A stretch of 64,000 nt of DNA from Thiothrix nivea DSM 5205 (GCF_000260135.1 NZ_JH651384.1:3314001-3378000); one strand, 5' to 3'. Shown: positions 10,601 to 27,360, counted from the stretch's first letter. The notes: a model not told the origin generated them from the letters alone. A program made the numbers and translations.

Positions 10601-11696
10601 GACCAATGGTACGGTTGTGACCCAGTCCTATCTGGATAACCTGGAGAAGAAAGACTGGTTCGCCATCCGTATGCAGGATGAAGACGTAAACACCCAGCTC
10701 GAATCGTTGGCAGGTCAGATCGAAGAGAAGAAAAAGCTCTACGAAACCCGTCTGCACAAACAACGCGACAAGCTGATGGCGGGTGACGATCTTGCGCCGG
10801 GTGTGCTGAAAATGGTCAAAGTCTACATCGCGGTCAAGCGCCGGATGCAGCCAGGTGACAAAATGGCGGGCCGTCACGGTAACAAGGGCGTGGTTTCGCG
10901 CATCGTTCCGGTCGAAGACATGCCGTATCTGGAAAATGGCCAGACCGTCGATATCGTGCTGAATCCACTGGGCGTACCTTCCCGTATGAACGTTGGGCAG
11001 GTACTGGAAACCCATCTGGGCTGGGCAGGTAAAGGTCTGGGTGAGAAAATTGGCCGTATGATCGACACCAAGGCCAAGGTTGACGAGTTGCGCCAGTTTA
11101 TCAGCAAGGTCTACGCTACCGGTGGCAACCCGCAACAAGACAAGGTGGTTGAGGCGTTGTCTGACGTTGAGGTTGTCGAGTTGGCGAATAACCTGCGTAA
11201 GGGCGTGCCTATGGCAACCCAGGTATTTGACGGTGCGGATGAGGCCGAAATCAAGGCGATGCTGAGACTTGCCGAGCTGCCAGAAAGTGGCCAGACCCCG
11301 TTGTTCGATGGCCGTACAGGCGACGCTTTCGAGCGCAAGGTAACGGTTGGTTACATGCATATGCTCAAGCTGAACCACCTGGTTGATGACAAGATGCACG
11401 CACGTTCGACTGGCCCATACAGCCTCGTTACCCAGCAGCCGTTGGGTGGTAAGGCGCAGTTCGGTGGCCAGCGCTTCGGTGAGATGGAGGTGTGGGCGCT
11501 GGAGGCCTACGGTGCGGCCTACACCTTGCAGGAAATGCTCACAGTCAAGTCGGACGATGTCAACGGACGTAACCGGATGTACAAGAACATTGTGGATGGC
11601 GACCACTACATGGAAGCCAGTATGCCTGAGTCCTTCAACGTATTGATGAAGGAGATCCGCTCACTCGGTCTGAATATCGAGCTGGAACGCGACTAA
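7611..11696 (+). CDS. rpoB: RNA polymerase subunit beta
   Basis: The beta subunit (1361 residues), normal length for gammaproteobacteria. The rifampicin-pocket segment around residues 505-540 is of the wild-type, drug-sensitive form ([20 protein letters not shown]). Further on are the conserved C-terminal blocks with [10 protein letters not shown] and [21 protein letters not shown]. Translation begins at ATG 7611, a few bases after an AGGAAAG ribosome site. rpoC follows after 18 bp. Confidence 0.98.
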   Translation: MGLSYTEKKRIRKDFGKRAQILEVPDLLTIQLDSYRHFLQEGMPVINRREVGLHAAFSSVFPIVSYNGYTVLEYVDYKVSEPIFDVQECQLRGLTFQASLRVKLRLVIYDKDAPVDAKVVKSIKEQDVYLGELPLMTDKGTFIINGTERVIVSQLHRSPGVFFEHDKGKSNTAGKLLHSARVIPYRGSWLDFEFDPKDSIFVRIDRRRKLPSTILLRALGMNNEEVLDYFFDKTLVHLSDDSVEMEMEPARLRGELASFDIMLDGEVLVETGRRITAKHIRQLEKADLNKLVVPAEYMNGKILARNIIDTSTGELLANANDEISGDLLEKLRDNSVTQFHVLYTNDLDRGPFVSNTLKIDTTASQLEAQIEIYRMMRPGEPPTKEAAENLFNNLFFTEDRYDLSAVGRMKFNRRLGRDEATGSGVLDQGDILDVLKKLIDIRDGRDDVDDIDHLGNRRVRSVGEMAENAFRVGLVRVERAVKERLTMAESEGLMPQELVNSKPVSAAIKEFFGSSQLSQFMDQNNPLSEVTHKRRISALGPGGLTRERAGFEVRDVHPTHYGRVCPIETPEGPNIGLINSLAVYARTNDYGFLETPYRKVIDGKPTMQIDYLSAIEESNYVIAQASAELDEAGSLSDEFVSCRHRNEFTLKPAAEVQYMDVSPKQIVSVAASLIPFLEHDDANRALMGSNMQRQAVPCLRADKPLAGTGMERAVAQDSGSAVSARRGGVIDSVDAGRVVVRVNDEEANEQQGGVDIYNLIKYTRSNQNTCINQRPIVRVGDVVARGDVLADGSSTDLGELALGQNMFIAFMPWNGYNFEDSILLSERVVDEDRYTSIHIEEMSCLARDTKLGPEEITADIPNVSESLLAKLDECGIIHVGAEVKPNDILVGKVTPKGESQLTPEEKLLRAIFGEKASDVKDTSLRVPTGMTGTVIDVRVFTRDGVERDARALAIQEEDLKKVRKDLRDELRIYEADIFDRFAKLVVGKEAVGGPNRLTNGTVVTQSYLDNLEKKDWFAIRMQDEDVNTQLESLAGQIEEKKKLYETRLHKQRDKLMAGDDLAPGVLKMVKVYIAVKRRMQPGDKMAGRHGNKGVVSRIVPVEDMPYLENGQTVDIVLNPLGVPSRMNVGQVLETHLGWAGKGLGEKIGRMIDTKAKVDELRQFISKVYATGGNPQQDKVVEALSDVEVVELANNLRKGVPMATQVFDGADEAEIKAMLRLAELPESGQTPLFDGRTGDAFERKVTVGYMHMLKLNHLVDDKMHARSTGPYSLVTQQPLGGKAQFGGQRFGEMEVWALEAYGAAYTLQEMLTVKSDDVNGRNRMYKNIVDGDHYMEASMPESFNVLMKEIRSLGLNIELERD

Positions 11697-11714
11697 ACAC
11701 GGGATTGAAATGCG

Positions 11715-15908
<4,194 letters not shown>

Positions 15909-15951
15909 CCTGGATGGGTTCAACTTTAACTGATTGATAGGGAAAACCTCC

Positions 15952-16453
<502 letters not shown>

Positions 16454-16472
16454 TTTGAGAGCATGAGATTGA

Positions 16473-16946
<474 letters not shown>

Positions 16947-16964
16947 TGGCGAGAGTAACCCAGC

Positions 16965-19070
16965 GTGGCGCGTAGCACTCCCATTGAGCAGTACCGTAAT
17001 ATTGGTATTATGGCGCACATTGATGCCGGCAAGACAACTGCGACCGAACGCATCCTGTTTTACACGGGTGTGTCTCACAAGATTGGGGAAGTGCATGATG
17101 GCGCGGCGACCATGGACTGGATGGAGCAGGAGCGCGAACGTGGTATCACGATTACATCTGCTGCCACTACCTGTTTCTGGTCGGGGATGGATAAGCAGTT
17201 CCTGCAACATCGTGTCAATATCATAGATACGCCGGGGCACGTGGATTTCACTATAGAGGTGGAACGTTCCCTGCGGGTGCTGGATGGCGCGGTGTTCGTG
17301 TTGTGCGCGGTCGGTGGTGTGCAGCCTCAGTCCGAGACTGTTTGGCGTCAGGCGAACAAGTACCGCGTGCCGAGGATGGCTTTTGTCAATAAAATGGATC
17401 GTTCCGGGGCTAATTTCCTGCGCGTTTACGAGCAGTTGAAGGCCAAGCTAAATGCTAACCCGGTACCGTTGCAGTTACCTATTGGCGCAGAAGACCATTT
17501 TGCTGGCGTCGTTGACCTGATTCGCATGAAGGCTATTATGTGGAATGAGGCGGATCGTGGTGTTACCTATGAGGCTGTTGATATTCCGGCTGATATGGTG
17601 GATTCCTGTCAGGAATGGCGCGAAAAGATGGTCGAGGCTGCTGCTGAAGCTGACGAAGAGTTGATGGATAAATATCTCGGTGAGGGCGATCTGTCTGCCG
17701 AAGAGATTATCCGTGGCCTGCGCAAACGCACTATCAATCTTGAGATTGTGCCGATGACCTGTGGTTCTGCTTTCAAGAACAAGGGGATTCAAGCGGTCTT
17801 GGATAAGGTGATCGAGCTGATGCCTTCGCCGGTTGATGTGCCTGCCATCAAAGGGCATCTGGATGACAGGAATGAAACGGAAGCGGAGCGGCATCCGTCG
17901 GATGATGAGCCGTTCGCTGCGTTGGCATTCAAGATTGCGACCGACCCGTTTGTCGGTACTTTGACCTTTTTTCGGGTGTACTCCGGGGTTTTGACGACGC
18001 AGAGCGCGGTTTATAACCCGGTCAAGGGCAAGCGTGAGCGGATTGGGCGTTTGGTTCAGATGCATTCCAATTCGCGTGAAGATATTGATGAAGTCCGGGC
18101 GGGCGATATTGCTGCTGCGGTTGGGCTGAAAGAAGTGACGACTGGCGATACCCTGTGTGATATGAATCAGGTTATTACGCTGGAGCGTATGGACTTTCCT
18201 GATCCGGTTATTTCCATTGCCGTTGAGCCAAAATCTAAGGCTGACCAGGAGAAAATGGGTCTTGCCCTAAGCAAGCTGGCTCAGGAGGATCCGTCTTTCC
18301 GCGTGCGTACTGATGAGGAGACAGGCCAAACCATCATTTCTGGCATGGGTGAGTTGCATCTGGAAATTATCGTTGACCGGATGCTGCGGGAATTCAAGGT
18401 AGGCTGTAATGTTGGCGCGCCACAGGTTGCGTACCGCGAGACGATCCGCAAGTCAGTCGAATCGGAAGGCAAGTTTGTGCGTCAGTCTGGTGGTCGCGGT
18501 CAGTATGGGCATGTCTGGTTGCGGATAGAGCCACTGGCTGAGGGTAAGGGCTACGAATTTGAAAATGCCATTGTGGGTGGCGTGGTTCCTCGGGAATTCA
18601 TTCCGGCCATAGACAAGGGTGTGCAGGAGCAGATGGCAAATGGTGTGTTGGCTGGTTTTCCGCTAGTTGACGTGAAGGTCACTGCTTTTGATGGTTCCTA
18701 TCATGATGTGGACTCCAGTGAAATGGCGTTCAAAATTGCTGGCTCCATGGGGTTGCGTGCGGGTGTGCTAAAAGCCGATCCGATATTGCTGGAACCCATG
18801 ATGAAGGTGGAAGTGACAACCCCGGAAGATTACATGGGGGATGTCATCGGTGACTTGAACCGTCGTCGGGGTCTGGTGCAGGGCATGGATGACGATAACG
18901 GCGGCATGATTGTGCGTGCAGAAGTGCCATTGGGTGCAATGTTCGGTTATGCAACCGACCTGCGTTCCGCCACCCAGGGGCGCGCATCGTACAGTATGGA
19001 ATTTGCAAAATATGCGGAAGCGCCTGCGTCAGTTACCCAGGCGATTGTTAGAAAAGAAACAGGTGAATAG
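16965..19070 (+). CDS. fusA: Elongation factor G
   Basis: EF-G (701 residues) is the translocation GTPase. The G-domain shows [17 protein letters not shown] and NKMDRSGA, and domains II-V follow to the normal length. The start is GTG 16965 ([22 protein letters not shown]), 18 bp after rpsG. tuf copy 2 begins 2 bp after its stop codon. Confidence 0.97.
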   Translation: MARSTPIEQYRNIGIMAHIDAGKTTATERILFYTGVSHKIGEVHDGAATMDWMEQERERGITITSAATTCFWSGMDKQFLQHRVNIIDTPGHVDFTIEVERSLRVLDGAVFVLCAVGGVQPQSETVWRQANKYRVPRMAFVNKMDRSGANFLRVYEQLKAKLNANPVPLQLPIGAEDHFAGVVDLIRMKAIMWNEADRGVTYEAVDIPADMVDSCQEWREKMVEAAAEADEELMDKYLGEGDLSAEEIIRGLRKRTINLEIVPMTCGSAFKNKGIQAVLDKVIELMPSPVDVPAIKGHLDDRNETEAERHPSDDEPFAALAFKIATDPFVGTLTFFRVYSGVLTTQSAVYNPVKGKRERIGRLVQMHSNSREDIDEVRAGDIAAAVGLKEVTTGDTLCDMNQVITLERMDFPDPVISIAVEPKSKADQEKMGLALSKLAQEDPSFRVRTDEETGQTIISGMGELHLEIIVDRMLREFKVGCNVGAPQVAYRETIRKSVESEGKFVRQSGGRGQYGHVWLRIEPLAEGKGYEFENAIVGGVVPREFIPAIDKGVQEQMANGVLAGFPLVDVKVTAFDGSYHDVDSSEMAFKIAGSMGLRAGVLKADPILLEPMMKVEVTTPEDYMGDVIGDLNRRRGLVQGMDDDNGGMIVRAEVPLGAMFGYATDLRSATQGRASYSMEFAKYAEAPASVTQAIVRKETGE

Positions 19071-19072
19071 CG

Positions 19073-20263
19073 ATGGCAAAAGGTAAATTTGAGCGCACGA
19101 AGCCGCACGTAAACGTAGGTACAATCGGCCACGTCGACCACGGCAAGACGACGCTGACAGCAGCGCTGACAGTGTGTCAGTCCCGCAAGTTTGGTGGCGA
19201 AGCAAAAGCTTACGACCAGATTGATGCGGCTCCGGAAGAAAAGGCACGTGGCATCACCATTTCCACGGCGCACGTAGAATACGAATCCGACACCCGCCAC
19301 TACGCGCACGTCGACTGTCCAGGGCACGCTGACTATGTTAAGAACATGATCACTGGTGCTGCACAGATGGATGGCGCGATCCTGGTTTGTTCCGCAGCTG
19401 ACGGCCCAATGCCGCAGACCCGTGAGCACATCCTGCTCTCCCGTCAGGTGGGCGTGCCTTACATCGTTGTCTACATGAACAAATGTGACCTGGTTGATGA
19501 CGAAGAGCTGCTCGAGCTGGTCGAAATGGAGCTGCGTGAACTGCTGTCCAGCTACGACTTCCCTGGCGACGACACCCCAATCATCAAGGGTTCCGCACGC
19601 TCCGCCCTGGAAGGCGATCAATCCGACATCGGCGAGCCATCCATTGCCCGCCTGATCGAGGCGCTCGACACCTACATCCCTGAACCAGAGCGAGCCATCG
19701 ATGGTACTTTCCTGATGCCGGTAGAGGACGTATTCTCCATCTCCGGTCGTGGTACGGTAGTGACAGGCCGTATCGAACGTGGTGTTGTCAAGGTGGGCGA
19801 AGAAATCGAAATCGTCGGCATCCGTGCTACCCAGAAAACCACCGTCACTGGTGTTGAGATGTTCCGCAAGCTGCTCGACCAAGGCATGGCGGGTGACAAC
19901 GTTGGCCTGCTGCTGCGCGGCACCAAACGTGACGACGTGGAACGTGGCCAGGTACTCTGCAAGCCGGGTTCCATCAAGCCGCACACCAAGTTTGAAGCGG
20001 AAGTCTACGTCCTGTCCAAGGAGGAAGGTGGCCGTCACACCCCGTTCTTCAAAGGCTACCGCCCACAATTCTACTTCCGTACCACTGACGTGACGGGTGC
20101 CTGTGACTTGCCGGAAGGTGTGGAAATGGTCATGCCGGGTGATAACGTCAAGCTGGTTGTCAGCCTGATCAACCCGATTGCGATGGAAGACGGCCTGCGT
20201 TTTGCGATCCGTGAAGGTGGCCGTACTGTCGGTGCCGGTGTTGTTGCTAAAATTATTGAGTAA
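19073..20263 (+). CDS. tufA: Elongation factor Tu, copy 2
   Basis: A second EF-Tu (396 residues) whose translation appears identical to that of the gene at 2721-3911. Codon differences between the copies are few and silent (for example GAG/GAA and GCC/GCT near codons 42-45), indicating recent or continuing gene conversion. Called tufA from its position after fusA. rpsJ follows after only 5 bp. Confidence 0.97.
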   Translation: MAKGKFERTKPHVNVGTIGHVDHGKTTLTAALTVCQSRKFGGEAKAYDQIDAAPEEKARGITISTAHVEYESDTRHYAHVDCPGHADYVKNMITGAAQMDGAILVCSAADGPMPQTREHILLSRQVGVPYIVVYMNKCDLVDDEELLELVEMELRELLSSYDFPGDDTPIIKGSARSALEGDQSDIGEPSIARLIEALDTYIPEPERAIDGTFLMPVEDVFSISGRGTVVTGRIERGVVKVGEEIEIVGIRATQKTTVTGVEMFRKLLDQGMAGDNVGLLLRGTKRDDVERGQVLCKPGSIKPHTKFEAEVYVLSKEEGGRHTPFFKGYRPQFYFRTTDVTGACDLPEGVEMVMPGDNVKLVVSLINPIAMEDGLRFAIREGGRTVGAGVVAKIIE

Positions 20264-20268
20264 TAGTT

Positions 20269-20580
20269 ATGTCTGATCAAAGAATCCGTATTCGTCTGAA
20301 AGCTTTCGATCATCGTCTGATTGACCGTTCCGCGACTGAAATCGTCGAGACTGCCAAGCGGACGGGTGCGCGTGTCAAGGGGCCAATTCCTCTGCCAACG
20401 CGCACAGAGCGCTATACAGTGCTGATTTCACCGCATGTTAACAAGGATGCGCGTGACCAGTATGAAATCCGTACCTACAAGCGTCTGATGGATATTATTG
20501 ATCCGACTGACAAGACTGTAGACGCCCTGATGAAGCTGGATTTGGCTGCCGGGGTAGATGTACAAATCAAGCTTAACTGA
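20269..20580 (+). CDS. rpsJ: 30S ribosomal protein S10 (NusE)
   Basis: S10 (103 residues) is both a 30S head protein and the NusB partner in antitermination. The sequence [15 protein letters not shown] is diagnostic. It is 5 bp from tuf and separated from rplC by a promoter and a strong hairpin, so transcriptionally it belongs to the str unit rather than heading the S10 operon as in E. coli. Confidence 0.97.
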   Translation: MSDQRIRIRLKAFDHRLIDRSATEIVETAKRTGARVKGPIPLPTRTERYTVLISPHVNKDARDQYEIRTYKRLMDIIDPTDKTVDALMKLDLAAGVDVQIKLN

Positions 20581-20614
20581 TTTGTAAAAAAGTTCATGGA
20601 CGGCAGAGAATTTT

Positions 20615-20624
20615 CTGCTATAAT
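20615..20624 (+). promoter_or_regulatory. Extended -10 promoter of the rplC operon
   Basis: A perfect TATAAT (20619-20624) is preceded by TG at 20616-20617, an extended -10 element. No convincing -35 hexamer is seen, which such promoters can dispense with. The predicted start is near 20631, just before the palindrome at 20638-20659. Confidence 0.65.
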
Positions 20625-20637
20625 GCGCGGCTTTCCA

Positions 20638-20666
20638 CGGCTCGACCTAGGTCGAGCCGAGTTTTT
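20638..20666 (+). terminator. rpsJ terminator / 5' hairpin of the rplC transcript
   Basis: A perfect 22-bp palindrome (10-bp arms CGGCTCGACC/GGTCGAGCCG around TA) is followed by AG and TTTTT. It should end the rpsL-rpsJ transcript and, lying at about +8 of the rplC promoter, may also attenuate or protect the S10-operon mRNA. Confidence 0.85.
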
Positions 20667-20722
20667 CTAGAATTCATATAGAATGAAAGTTGCTCGATGT
20701 GAGTAATTGAAGAGGTATGCAA

Positions 20723-21355
20723 ATGGCTATCGGTCTGCTGGGTCGCAAAGTTGGTATGACCCGCATATACAGCGAGGATGGTGGTTCTACCCCTGTCACT
20801 GTGCTTGAGGTTGCGCCGAACCGTGTTTCCCAGGTCAAGACGCTGGAAACGGATGGTTACAATGCTGTCCAGTTGTCTGTAGGTGAGAAGAAATCTTCCC
20901 GCGTTTCCAAGTCAGAAGCTGGTCATTTTGCCAAGGCGGGCGTGCCTGCTGGTACTTTTGTGCGTGAGTCGCGCGTCGATGATGCGTTTGGCTACGAACT
21001 GGGTGCCGAGCTTGCAGTAAGCATGTTTGAGGCTGGTCAGAAAGTTGATGTGACAGGTGTTAGCAAGGGTAAAGGCTTTGCTGGTGTCCTCAAACGCCAT
21101 CATTTCGCTGGCCAAGACCGCACTCATGGTAACTCTTTGTCACACCGGGTTCCGGGTTCCATTGGTCAGAACCAGACCCCAGGGCGTGTTTTCCCTGGCA
21201 AAAAAATGGCTGGTCACCTGGGTGCTGTACAGCGTACTGCCCAGAATCTGGAAGTGGTACGTGTAGACGCTGAGCGCAATCTGTTGCTGGTTAAAGGTGC
21301 TGTTCCGGGTGCCAATAACGGTGATGTGGTTGTCAAGCTGTCAGTCAAAGCATAA
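20723..21355 (+). CDS. rplC: 50S ribosomal protein L3
   Basis: L3 (210 residues) starts 50S assembly and reaches into the peptidyl-transferase centre. The conserved [16 protein letters not shown] and [13 protein letters not shown] are present. ATG 20723 is chosen over ATG 20717 because the AGAGG box at 20711-20715 is then 7 nt away rather than 1. It is the first gene of the long ribosomal operon downstream of the hairpin. Confidence 0.95.
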   Translation: MAIGLLGRKVGMTRIYSEDGGSTPVTVLEVAPNRVSQVKTLETDGYNAVQLSVGEKKSSRVSKSEAGHFAKAGVPAGTFVRESRVDDAFGYELGAELAVSMFEAGQKVDVTGVSKGKGFAGVLKRHHFAGQDRTHGNSLSHRVPGSIGQNQTPGRVFPGKKMAGHLGAVQRTAQNLEVVRVDAERNLLLVKGAVPGANNGDVVVKLSVKA

Positions 21356-21366
21356 AGGTGGCGGCA

Positions 21367-21969
21367 ATGGAATTACAGGTTGCAAATGGCGGGTCTGTTG
21401 CGGTAAGCGATGAGATATTTGCCCGCGAATTTAATGAGGGGCTGGTGCATCAGGCAGTGGTTGCTTATATGGCGGCGGGTCGTGCAGGCACTAAGGCGCA
21501 GAAAACCCGCTCTGATGTGAGCGGTGGCGGTTCCAAGCCGTTCCGCCAAAAGGGTACAGGCCGTGCACGCGCCGGCAGTATCCGTAGCCCGTTGTGGCGT
21601 ACTGGTGGTAAGTCTTTCGCGGCACGCCCGCGTGATTACAGCCAGAAGCTCAATAAAAAGATGTACCGTGCAGCGATGCGCTCCATTTTCTCTGAGTTGG
21701 TGCGTCAGGATCGTTTTATGGTGGTTGATTCTTTCAGCGTTGCTGAGCCGAAGACTAGGCTAATGCTGGCGAAGCTGAAAGAATATGGTTCCAATGATGT
21801 GCTGCTGGTTTCCGATATTGATGATGTCAATGTCCTACTGTCAGCACGTAACATTCCTTACTGCGAAGTTGCTACTGTTGCAGGCCTGAATCCGGTTAGT
21901 CTGGTAGGTCATGAAAAGGTTGTAGTGACAACTGGTGCAATCAACAAGATTCAGGAGTGGCTGGCATGA
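21367..21969 (+). CDS. rplD: 50S ribosomal protein L4
   Basis: L4 (200 residues) lines the nascent-peptide exit tunnel. The extended loop [19 protein letters not shown] is conserved. In E. coli L4 represses the S10 operon through its leader; no E. coli-like S10 leader precedes rpsJ here. ATG 21367 (MELQVANGG) follows an AGGTGG box; a GTG at 21358 would overlap it. Its end overlaps rplW by 4 bp. Confidence 0.95.
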   Translation: MELQVANGGSVAVSDEIFAREFNEGLVHQAVVAYMAAGRAGTKAQKTRSDVSGGGSKPFRQKGTGRARAGSIRSPLWRTGGKSFAARPRDYSQKLNKKMYRAAMRSIFSELVRQDRFMVVDSFSVAEPKTRLMLAKLKEYGSNDVLLVSDIDDVNVLLSARNIPYCEVATVAGLNPVSLVGHEKVVVTTGAINKIQEWLA

Positions 21970-22259
21970 GTATGGAGCGTCTTTACCATGTCCTGGTTGC
22001 CCCGCGCGTGACGGAAAAGACTGTCCGTGCCTCTGAAAAGGCTAATCAGTATGTGTTCAAGGTTGCAAAAAATGCAACCAAGCAAGAAATCAAGGATGCT
22101 GTCGAGACTTTGTTTGAAGTCAAGGTTGACCAGGTTCGTACCATCAACGTTAAAGGCAAGCAGAAGAACTTTGGGCGTCGCGCCGGTCAACGCAGCGACT
22201 GGAAGAAGGCTTATGTAAGCCTGTCCGAAGGTTTCTCTCTGGATGCGGCAGCAGAATAA
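21966..22259 (+). CDS. rplW: 50S ribosomal protein L23
   Basis: L23 (97 residues) sits at the tunnel exit and docks SRP and trigger factor. It starts [18 protein letters not shown], and its ATG overlaps the rplD stop in an ATGA arrangement, implying coupled translation. Confidence 0.95.
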   Translation: MSMERLYHVLVAPRVTEKTVRASEKANQYVFKVAKNATKQEIKDAVETLFEVKVDQVRTINVKGKQKNFGRRAGQRSDWKKAYVSLSEGFSLDAAAE

Positions 22260-22273
22260 GGCAAGGGTGAATC

Positions 22274-23101
22274 ATGGCAGTCGTTAAGGCAAAACCAACC
22301 TCTCCAGGGCGTCGATTCCAGGTCAAGGTTGTCAACAAGGAATTGCACAAGGGTGCGCCGTTCAAGGGTTTGGTGGAGAACCAGCGCAAGAGTGGTGGGC
22401 GTAATAATACTGGTCGTATCACTACCCGACATGTGGGTGGTGGTCATCGCCAGCACTACCGTATCATCGACTTCAAGCGTCGCAAGGATGATATTCCTGC
22501 CCGCGTAGAGCGCTTGGAATATGATCCGAACCGCAGTGCCAATATTGCCCTGTTGTTGTACGCCGATGGCGAGCGCCGTTACATTATTGCGCCGAAAGGT
22601 TTAAGCGCGGGTGCGGAAGTTGTTTCCGGCATTCATGCGCCAATCTCTGTTGGTAACAGTTTGCCAATGCGTAATATTCCGGTTGGTAGTGTTATTCACT
22701 GCATTGAGTTGAAAACAGGTAAAGGTGCCCAGTTGGCACGTAGCGCTGGTGCTTCTGCCCAATTGGTTGCGCGCGAAGGTGCTTATGCGACTATCCGCTT
22801 GCGCTCTGGTGAGATGCGGAAAGTTCCGGTTGATTGCCGTGCAACCATTGGTGAGGTTGGTAACTCTGAACATGGCCTGATTAAGTTGGGTAAAGCGGGT
22901 GCCAAACGCTGGCGTGGTGTTCGTCCTACTGTCCGTGGTGTGGTTATGAACCCGGTAGACCACCCGCATGGTGGTGGTGAAGGTCGTACTTCCGGTGGTC
23001 GTCACCCGGTTACTCCTTGGGGTGTTCCAACCAAGGGTTACAAGACTCGTAGCAACAAACGCACTGACAAGATGATTGTCCGTCGCCGGAACAAGAAGTA
23101 A
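22274..23101 (+). CDS. rplB: 50S ribosomal protein L2
   Basis: L2 (275 residues) is needed for subunit joining and peptidyl-transferase activity. The RNA-binding core is followed by the C-terminal [15 protein letters not shown] motif, which contains the conserved histidine, and a basic tail. Normal length and position in the S10 operon. Confidence 0.97.
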   Translation: MAVVKAKPTSPGRRFQVKVVNKELHKGAPFKGLVENQRKSGGRNNTGRITTRHVGGGHRQHYRIIDFKRRKDDIPARVERLEYDPNRSANIALLLYADGERRYIIAPKGLSAGAEVVSGIHAPISVGNSLPMRNIPVGSVIHCIELKTGKGAQLARSAGASAQLVAREGAYATIRLRSGEMRKVPVDCRATIGEVGNSEHGLIKLGKAGAKRWRGVRPTVRGVVMNPVDHPHGGGEGRTSGGRHPVTPWGVPTKGYKTRSNKRTDKMIVRRRNKK

Positions 23102-23113
23102 GAGGATTAAACA

Positions 23114-23386
23114 GTGCCACGTTCACTAAAGAAAGGTCCTTTCGTTGACCATCATCTGATCAAAAAGGTTGAAACTGCCAAAGCGGCCAATGACCGTCGT
23201 CCTATCAAGACTTGGTCGCGTCGTTCCATGATCCTGCCGGAAATGATCGGCCTGACTCTGGCGGTTCATAACGGCAAGCAGCACGTTCCGGTGCTGGTGA
23301 ATGAAAACATGGTAGGCCACAAGTTGGGTGAGTTTGCGCTGACCCGTTCTTACCGTGGTCACGTAGCCGACAAGAAGTCGAAGTAA
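23114..23386 (+). CDS. rpsS: 30S ribosomal protein S19
   Basis: S19 (90 residues) is a 30S head protein contacting the A-site finger of 23S rRNA. The sequence [14 protein letters not shown] and the basic C-terminus GHVADKKSK are diagnostic. The start codon is GTG at 23114, 12 bp after rplB. Confidence 0.96.
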   Translation: MPRSLKKGPFVDHHLIKKVETAKAANDRRPIKTWSRRSMILPEMIGLTLAVHNGKQHVPVLVNENMVGHKLGEFALTRSYRGHVADKKSK

Positions 23387-23395
23387 GAGGTAGAG

Positions 23396-23728
23396 ATGGA
23401 AGTTGCAGCTAAATTGCGCTTTGCGCGTATTTCTCCTCAGAAGTGTCGCTTGGTTGCTGATCAGATTCGTGGTCTGCCAGTTGATAAAGCTTTGAATGTT
23501 CTGGCGTTCAGCCCTAAAAAAGGTGCTGCAATGGTCAAGAAGGTTCTGGAATCTGCTATTGCTAATGCAGAACACAATGAAGGTGCTGATGTTGACGAAC
23601 TGTGCGTCAAGACCATCTTTGTTGATCAGGGCCCAACAATGAAGCGTATCATGCCGCGTGCTAAAGGACGTGCCAACCGCATCCTGAAGCGTACCAGTCA
23701 CATTACTGTCGCTGTAGGCGAGAAATAA
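23396..23728 (+). CDS. rplV: 50S ribosomal protein L22
   Basis: L22 (110 residues) shares the exit-tunnel constriction with L4. It carries the typical [16 protein letters not shown] and the beta-hairpin region with [15 protein letters not shown], the loop where macrolide-resistance changes map in other species; no deletion is apparent here. Confidence 0.96.
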   Translation: MEVAAKLRFARISPQKCRLVADQIRGLPVDKALNVLAFSPKKGAAMVKKVLESAIANAEHNEGADVDELCVKTIFVDQGPTMKRIMPRAKGRANRILKRTSHITVAVGEK

Positions 23729-23737
23729 GGTTTTAGT

Positions 23738-24430
23738 ATGGGTCAGAAAGTACATCCAACCGGTATCCGTCTTGGTATCGCAGCTGACTGGCGTTCCAAA
23801 TGGTACGCTGAAGGCAAAGACTACGCAGATTTCCTGCACAAGGATCTGGAAGTCCGTTCCTTCCTGAAAAAGAAGCTGAAAGAGGCTTCCGTCAGCCGTA
23901 TCCAGATTGAGCGTCCGGCCAAATCCGCATTCATTACCATTCACACTGCCCGTCCTGGCGTGGTGATTGGCAAGAAAGGCGAAGATATTGAGAAGCTGCG
24001 CGCAGAAACTGCTTCCAAGCTGGGTTTGCACGTCAATAACGTCAAGCTCAATATTGAAGAAATCCGCAAGCCGGAACTGGATGCGCAGTTGGTTGCAGAA
24101 AGCATTGCCAGCCAGTTGGAGTGTCGTATTATGTTCCGCCGTGCCATGAAGCGTGCCGTAAGTAACGCCATGCGTTTGGGTGCTCTGGGCGTGAAAGTGA
24201 GTGTTGCAGGTCGTCTGAATGGTGCAGAGATTGCCCGTACTGAGTGGTATCGCGAAGGTCGTGTGCCGCTTCATACCCTGCGTGCCGACATTGATTATGC
24301 AACGGCTGAAGCGCTGACTACTTACGGCATTATCGGCGTAAAGGTCTGGATCTACAAAGGCGAAGTCTTCGATCTGGAGCAAAAACAGCAATCTGGCCAA
24401 AATCAGGGTCAGGGCAGAAAGAAGAAGTGA
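23738..24430 (+). CDS. rpsC: 30S ribosomal protein S3
   Basis: S3 (230 residues) forms part of the mRNA entry channel. The N-terminal [13 protein letters not shown], a KH domain with [13 protein letters not shown], and a basic Gln/Gly-rich C-terminal tail are all present. Confidence 0.96.
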   Translation: MGQKVHPTGIRLGIAADWRSKWYAEGKDYADFLHKDLEVRSFLKKKLKEASVSRIQIERPAKSAFITIHTARPGVVIGKKGEDIEKLRAETASKLGLHVNNVKLNIEEIRKPELDAQLVAESIASQLECRIMFRRAMKRAVSNAMRLGALGVKVSVAGRLNGAEIARTEWYREGRVPLHTLRADIDYATAEALTTYGIIGVKVWIYKGEVFDLEQKQQSGQNQGQGRKKK

Positions 24431-24442
24431 TAGAGGTTTGAG

Positions 24443-24856
24443 ATGTTACAACCCAAGAGAACCAAATTCCGCAAGCAGATGAAAGGCCGCAACCGTGGTC
24501 TGGCGCTGGCGGGAAGCAAAGTCAGCTTCGGCGATTTCGGCCTGAAAGCTGTGGAACGTGGTCGCCTTACTGCCCGTCAGATCGAATCTGCGCGTCGTGC
24601 CATTAACCGTTATGTACGTCGTGGCGGCAAAATCTGGATCCGCGTGTTCCCTGACAAGCCAATCAGCAAGAAGCCATTGGAAGTTCGTCAAGGTAAAGGT
24701 AAGGGTAACGTTGAATACTGGGTTGCACTGATCCAGCCAGGCAAGGTTCTCTACGAAATTGAAGGTGTGGCAGAAGAAGTTGCGCGTGAGGCATTCCGTC
24801 TTGCATCCGCTAAACTGCCGATGAAAACAACATTCGTTTCTCGTCAGGTGATGTAA
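24443..24856 (+). CDS. rplP: 50S ribosomal protein L16
   Basis: L16 (137 residues) helps position the acceptor end of A-site tRNA. It starts [19 protein letters not shown], and a conserved [11 protein letters not shown] is present. The last base of its stop codon is the first base of the rpmC start codon. Confidence 0.96.
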   Translation: MLQPKRTKFRKQMKGRNRGLALAGSKVSFGDFGLKAVERGRLTARQIESARRAINRYVRRGGKIWIRVFPDKPISKKPLEVRQGKGKGNVEYWVALIQPGKVLYEIEGVAEEVAREAFRLASAKLPMKTTFVSRQVM

Positions 24857-25053
24857 TGAAAGCAGCAGAACTCAGCCAGAAATCTGCAACCGAGCTCAAA
24901 GAAGAGCTGGTTGAAAACTTGAAAGAGCAGTTTAAGCTGCGTATGCAAAAGGCAGCCGGTCAGCTGTCACGCCCTTCCGAAGTGAAGCGCGTGCGCCGTG
25001 AAATTGCCCGTATCAAGACAGTGCTTGCGCAAAAGCAGGCGGCAGGTGAATAA
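24856..25053 (+). CDS. rpmC: 50S ribosomal protein L29
   Basis: L29 (65 residues) is a two-helix protein near the tunnel exit beside L23. The motif [18 protein letters not shown] is characteristic. It overlaps rplP by one base. Confidence 0.94.
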   Translation: MKAAELSQKSATELKEELVENLKEQFKLRMQKAAGQLSRPSEVKRVRREIARIKTVLAQKQAAGE

Positions 25054-25055
25054 CG

Positions 25056-25331
25056 ATGAGCATGAATGAAGAAGGCAAAGTAGAACGCAGCCTGATGGGG
25101 CGTGTTGTTAGCAACAAGATGGATAAGTCCATCGTCGTGCTGATGGAACGTCAGGTTCAGCATCCGGTGTATGGCAAGTTCATCAAGCGTTCCAAGAAAT
25201 ATCATGTTCATGACGAGAACAATGAGTGCCGCGAAGGCGATACCGTATTGTTCAAGGAGTGCCGTCCTTTGTCCAAGACAAAGCACTGGACTCTGATCAA
25301 GATTGTTGAACGTGCCCCTGAGCAGGCATAA
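25056..25331 (+). CDS. rpsQ: 30S ribosomal protein S17
   Basis: S17 (91 residues) is a primary 16S rRNA binder with an OB fold. The core [18 protein letters not shown] and the [11 protein letters not shown] end are conserved. Initiation could also use the ATG two codons downstream (25062). Confidence 0.95.
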   Translation: MSMNEEGKVERSLMGRVVSNKMDKSIVVLMERQVQHPVYGKFIKRSKKYHVHDENNECREGDTVLFKECRPLSKTKHWTLIKIVERAPEQA

Positions 25332-25347
25332 GGGACGGAGAATATAA

Positions 25348-25716
25348 ATGATCCAGATGCAATCCATTCTGCAAGTTGCAGATAACAGTGGTGCCAAGAA
25401 AGTCATGTGCATCAAGGTTCTGGGTGGTTCTCACCGTCGTTATGCCGGTATCGGCGACGTTATTAAGGTGAGTATCAAGGACGCGATTCCTCGTGGCAAG
25501 GTTAAAAAGGGTGACGTATATAATGCAGTCATCGTTCGTACCGCCCATGGTGTTCGTCGTCGTGACGGTTCCAAAATTCGCTTCGACAATAATGCAGCGG
25601 TTTTGTTGAACAACAAGCTCGACCCGATTGGTACCCGTATTTTTGGACCTGTTACCCGCGAGCTGCGTGGTGAGAAGTTCATGAAGATTATTTCACTGGC
25701 ACCTGAAGTACTGTAA
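25348..25716 (+). CDS. rplN: 50S ribosomal protein L14
   Basis: L14 (122 residues) lies at the subunit interface. It starts [19 protein letters not shown] and matches the family end to end. It would be the first gene of the spc group; no clear promoter was seen in the 16 bp before it, so it is probably co-transcribed with the S10 genes. Confidence 0.97.
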   Translation: MIQMQSILQVADNSGAKKVMCIKVLGGSHRRYAGIGDVIKVSIKDAIPRGKVKKGDVYNAVIVRTAHGVRRRDGSKIRFDNNAAVLLNNKLDPIGTRIFGPVTRELRGEKFMKIISLAPEVL

Positions 25717-25746
25717 GGCTGCCGCGACTAGAGTAGGTGACATAAG

Positions 25747-26064
25747 ATGCGCAAGATTCGCAGCAATGACGAAGTAGTTGTCATCACCGGCAAAGATAAA
25801 GGCCGTCGTGGCAAAATTACGCAGGTGTTGGCAAATGGCAAGGTTTTGGTCCAAGGCGTTAACCGTGTAAAAAAACACGTTAAGCCAAACCCAAATGCAG
25901 GTGTTCAGGGTGGCATTATTGAGAAAGAAATGCCGATGGATGCCTCAAATGTAATGCTGGTTAACCCTGCTACTGGTAAGGGCGACCGTGTTGGATTCAA
26001 GCTCCTGGAAGATGGCAAGAAAATCCGTGTCTTCAAATCCAATGGTGAGCGCGTAGACGCTTAA
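25747..26064 (+). CDS. rplX: 50S ribosomal protein L24
   Basis: L24 (105 residues) is an assembly-initiator protein of the 50S subunit with an N-terminal KOW motif ([16 protein letters not shown]). It lies 30 bp after rplN. Confidence 0.96.
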   Translation: MRKIRSNDEVVVITGKDKGRRGKITQVLANGKVLVQGVNRVKKHVKPNPNAGVQGGIIEKEMPMDASNVMLVNPATGKGDRVGFKLLEDGKKIRVFKSNGERVDA

Positions 26065-26072
26065 GGTGTAAA

Positions 26073-26612
26073 ATGGCAAGACTGCATCAGTTTTACCGCG
26101 ATACTGTCGTCAAGGAATTGACCGATAAGTTCGGGTACAAGAACACAATGGAAGTTCCGAAAATCACCAAGATTACCCTGAATATGGGTCTTGGTGAAGC
26201 TGTCGGTGACAAAAAGATCATCGAACATGCTACTGGCGATATGGCAAAGATCGCAGGTCAGAAGCCTGTTGTCACGATGAGCCGCAAGTCAATTGCAGGC
26301 TTCAAGATTCGTGACGGCTGGCCAATTGGCTGTATGGTTACGCTGCGCAGTGAAAAGATGTACGAGTTCCTGGACCGTTTGATCAATATCTCCATCCCGC
26401 GTGTGCGTGACTTCCGTGGTTTGAATGGGCGTGCTTTTGATGGTCGTGGTAACTACAACATGGGCGTCAAAGAGCAAATCATTTTCCCGGAAATTGATTA
26501 CGACAAAATCGACGCTTTACGTGGTATGAATATTACCATCACCACTACAGCAAAAACTGACGAAGAGGGACGGGCACTGCTCGAAGCCTTCAAGTTCCCC
26601 TTCAGACAGTAA
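26073..26612 (+). CDS. rplE: 50S ribosomal protein L5
   Basis: L5 (179 residues) binds 5S rRNA and contacts P-site t[19 protein letters not shown] and [20 protein letters not shown] are family signatures. Confidence 0.97.
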   Translation: MARLHQFYRDTVVKELTDKFGYKNTMEVPKITKITLNMGLGEAVGDKKIIEHATGDMAKIAGQKPVVTMSRKSIAGFKIRDGWPIGCMVTLRSEKMYEFLDRLINISIPRVRDFRGLNGRAFDGRGNYNMGVKEQIIFPEIDYDKIDALRGMNITITTTAKTDEEGRALLEAFKFPFRQ

Positions 26613-26629
26613 GAGGTTTAGAAGATTCA

Positions 26630-26935
26630 ATGGCCAAGAAATCCATGATCGCCCGTGAAGCACGTCGTACCGCTGCCGTCGCCAAGTACGCAGCCAAGCG
26701 AGATGCACTGAAAGCAATTATCAGCAGCCCCGAAAGTTCTTTCGAAGCTGTGATGGAAGCGAACGAAAAGCTGCAAAAGCTGCCGCGTGACAGTAGTCCG
26801 GTTCGCCAGATGACCCGTTGCAACCTGACTGGTCGCCCACATGCTGTTTATCGCAAATTCGGCCTGTGCCGTAACAAGTTGCGTGAAGCTGCCATGCGTG
26901 GTGATGTTCCAGGTTTGACCAAGGCTAGCTGGTAA
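26630..26935 (+). CDS. rpsN: 30S ribosomal protein S14
   Basis: S14 (101 residues), the long zinc-independent form: the C-terminal [23 protein letters not shown] lacks the CxxC pairs of the short zinc-binding S14. It assembles late in the 30S head. Confidence 0.96.
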   Translation: MAKKSMIAREARRTAAVAKYAAKRDALKAIISSPESSFEAVMEANEKLQKLPRDSSPVRQMTRCNLTGRPHAVYRKFGLCRNKLREAAMRGDVPGLTKASW

Positions 26936-26950
26936 GGGAGAGAAACAAAG

Positions 26951-27346
26951 ATGAGCATGAGTGATCCTATCGCCGATATGCTGACCCGCATCCGTAACGG
27001 TCAGATGGCAAGCAAGGCGAGTGTTGCTTTCCCTGCCTCCAAGCAGAAAAAAGCTATTTTGGAAGTGCTGCAAAGTGAAGGCTACATTGCTGGTTTTGAA
27101 GCAGGTGAAGCGGATGGCAAGCCTGTCATGACTGTAAAACTGAAATATTTTCAGGGCAAGCCGGTTATCAGCAAGCTGAAGCGTATCAGCCGTCCCGGTC
27201 TGCGTATTTTCCGTGGAAAGGATGAATTGCCGACAGTCATGGGCGGATACGGTGTAGCTATTGTATCTACTTCCAAAGGCGTCATGAGTGACCGAGCAGC
27301 CCGCGCCTCTGGCCAGGGTGGCGAAGTCATCTGCACGGTTGAATAA
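26951..27346 (+). CDS. rpsH: 30S ribosomal protein S8
   Basis: S8 (131 residues) binds the central domain of 16S rRNA and in E. coli represses the spc operon by binding near rpl[15 protein letters not shown] and the C-terminal [15 protein letters not shown] are diagnostic. Confidence 0.97.
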   Translation: MSMSDPIADMLTRIRNGQMASKASVAFPASKQKKAILEVLQSEGYIAGFEAGEADGKPVMTVKLKYFQGKPVISKLKRISRPGLRIFRGKDELPTVMGGYGVAIVSTSKGVMSDRAARASGQGGEVICTVE

Positions 27347-27360
27347 AGGCGGACTTTGAA

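Noticed and set aside
20581-20722. E. coli-type S10 leader
   Set aside because: The region has one simple palindrome with a T tract and lacks the multi-hairpin structure needed for L4 control as far as can be seen by eye.
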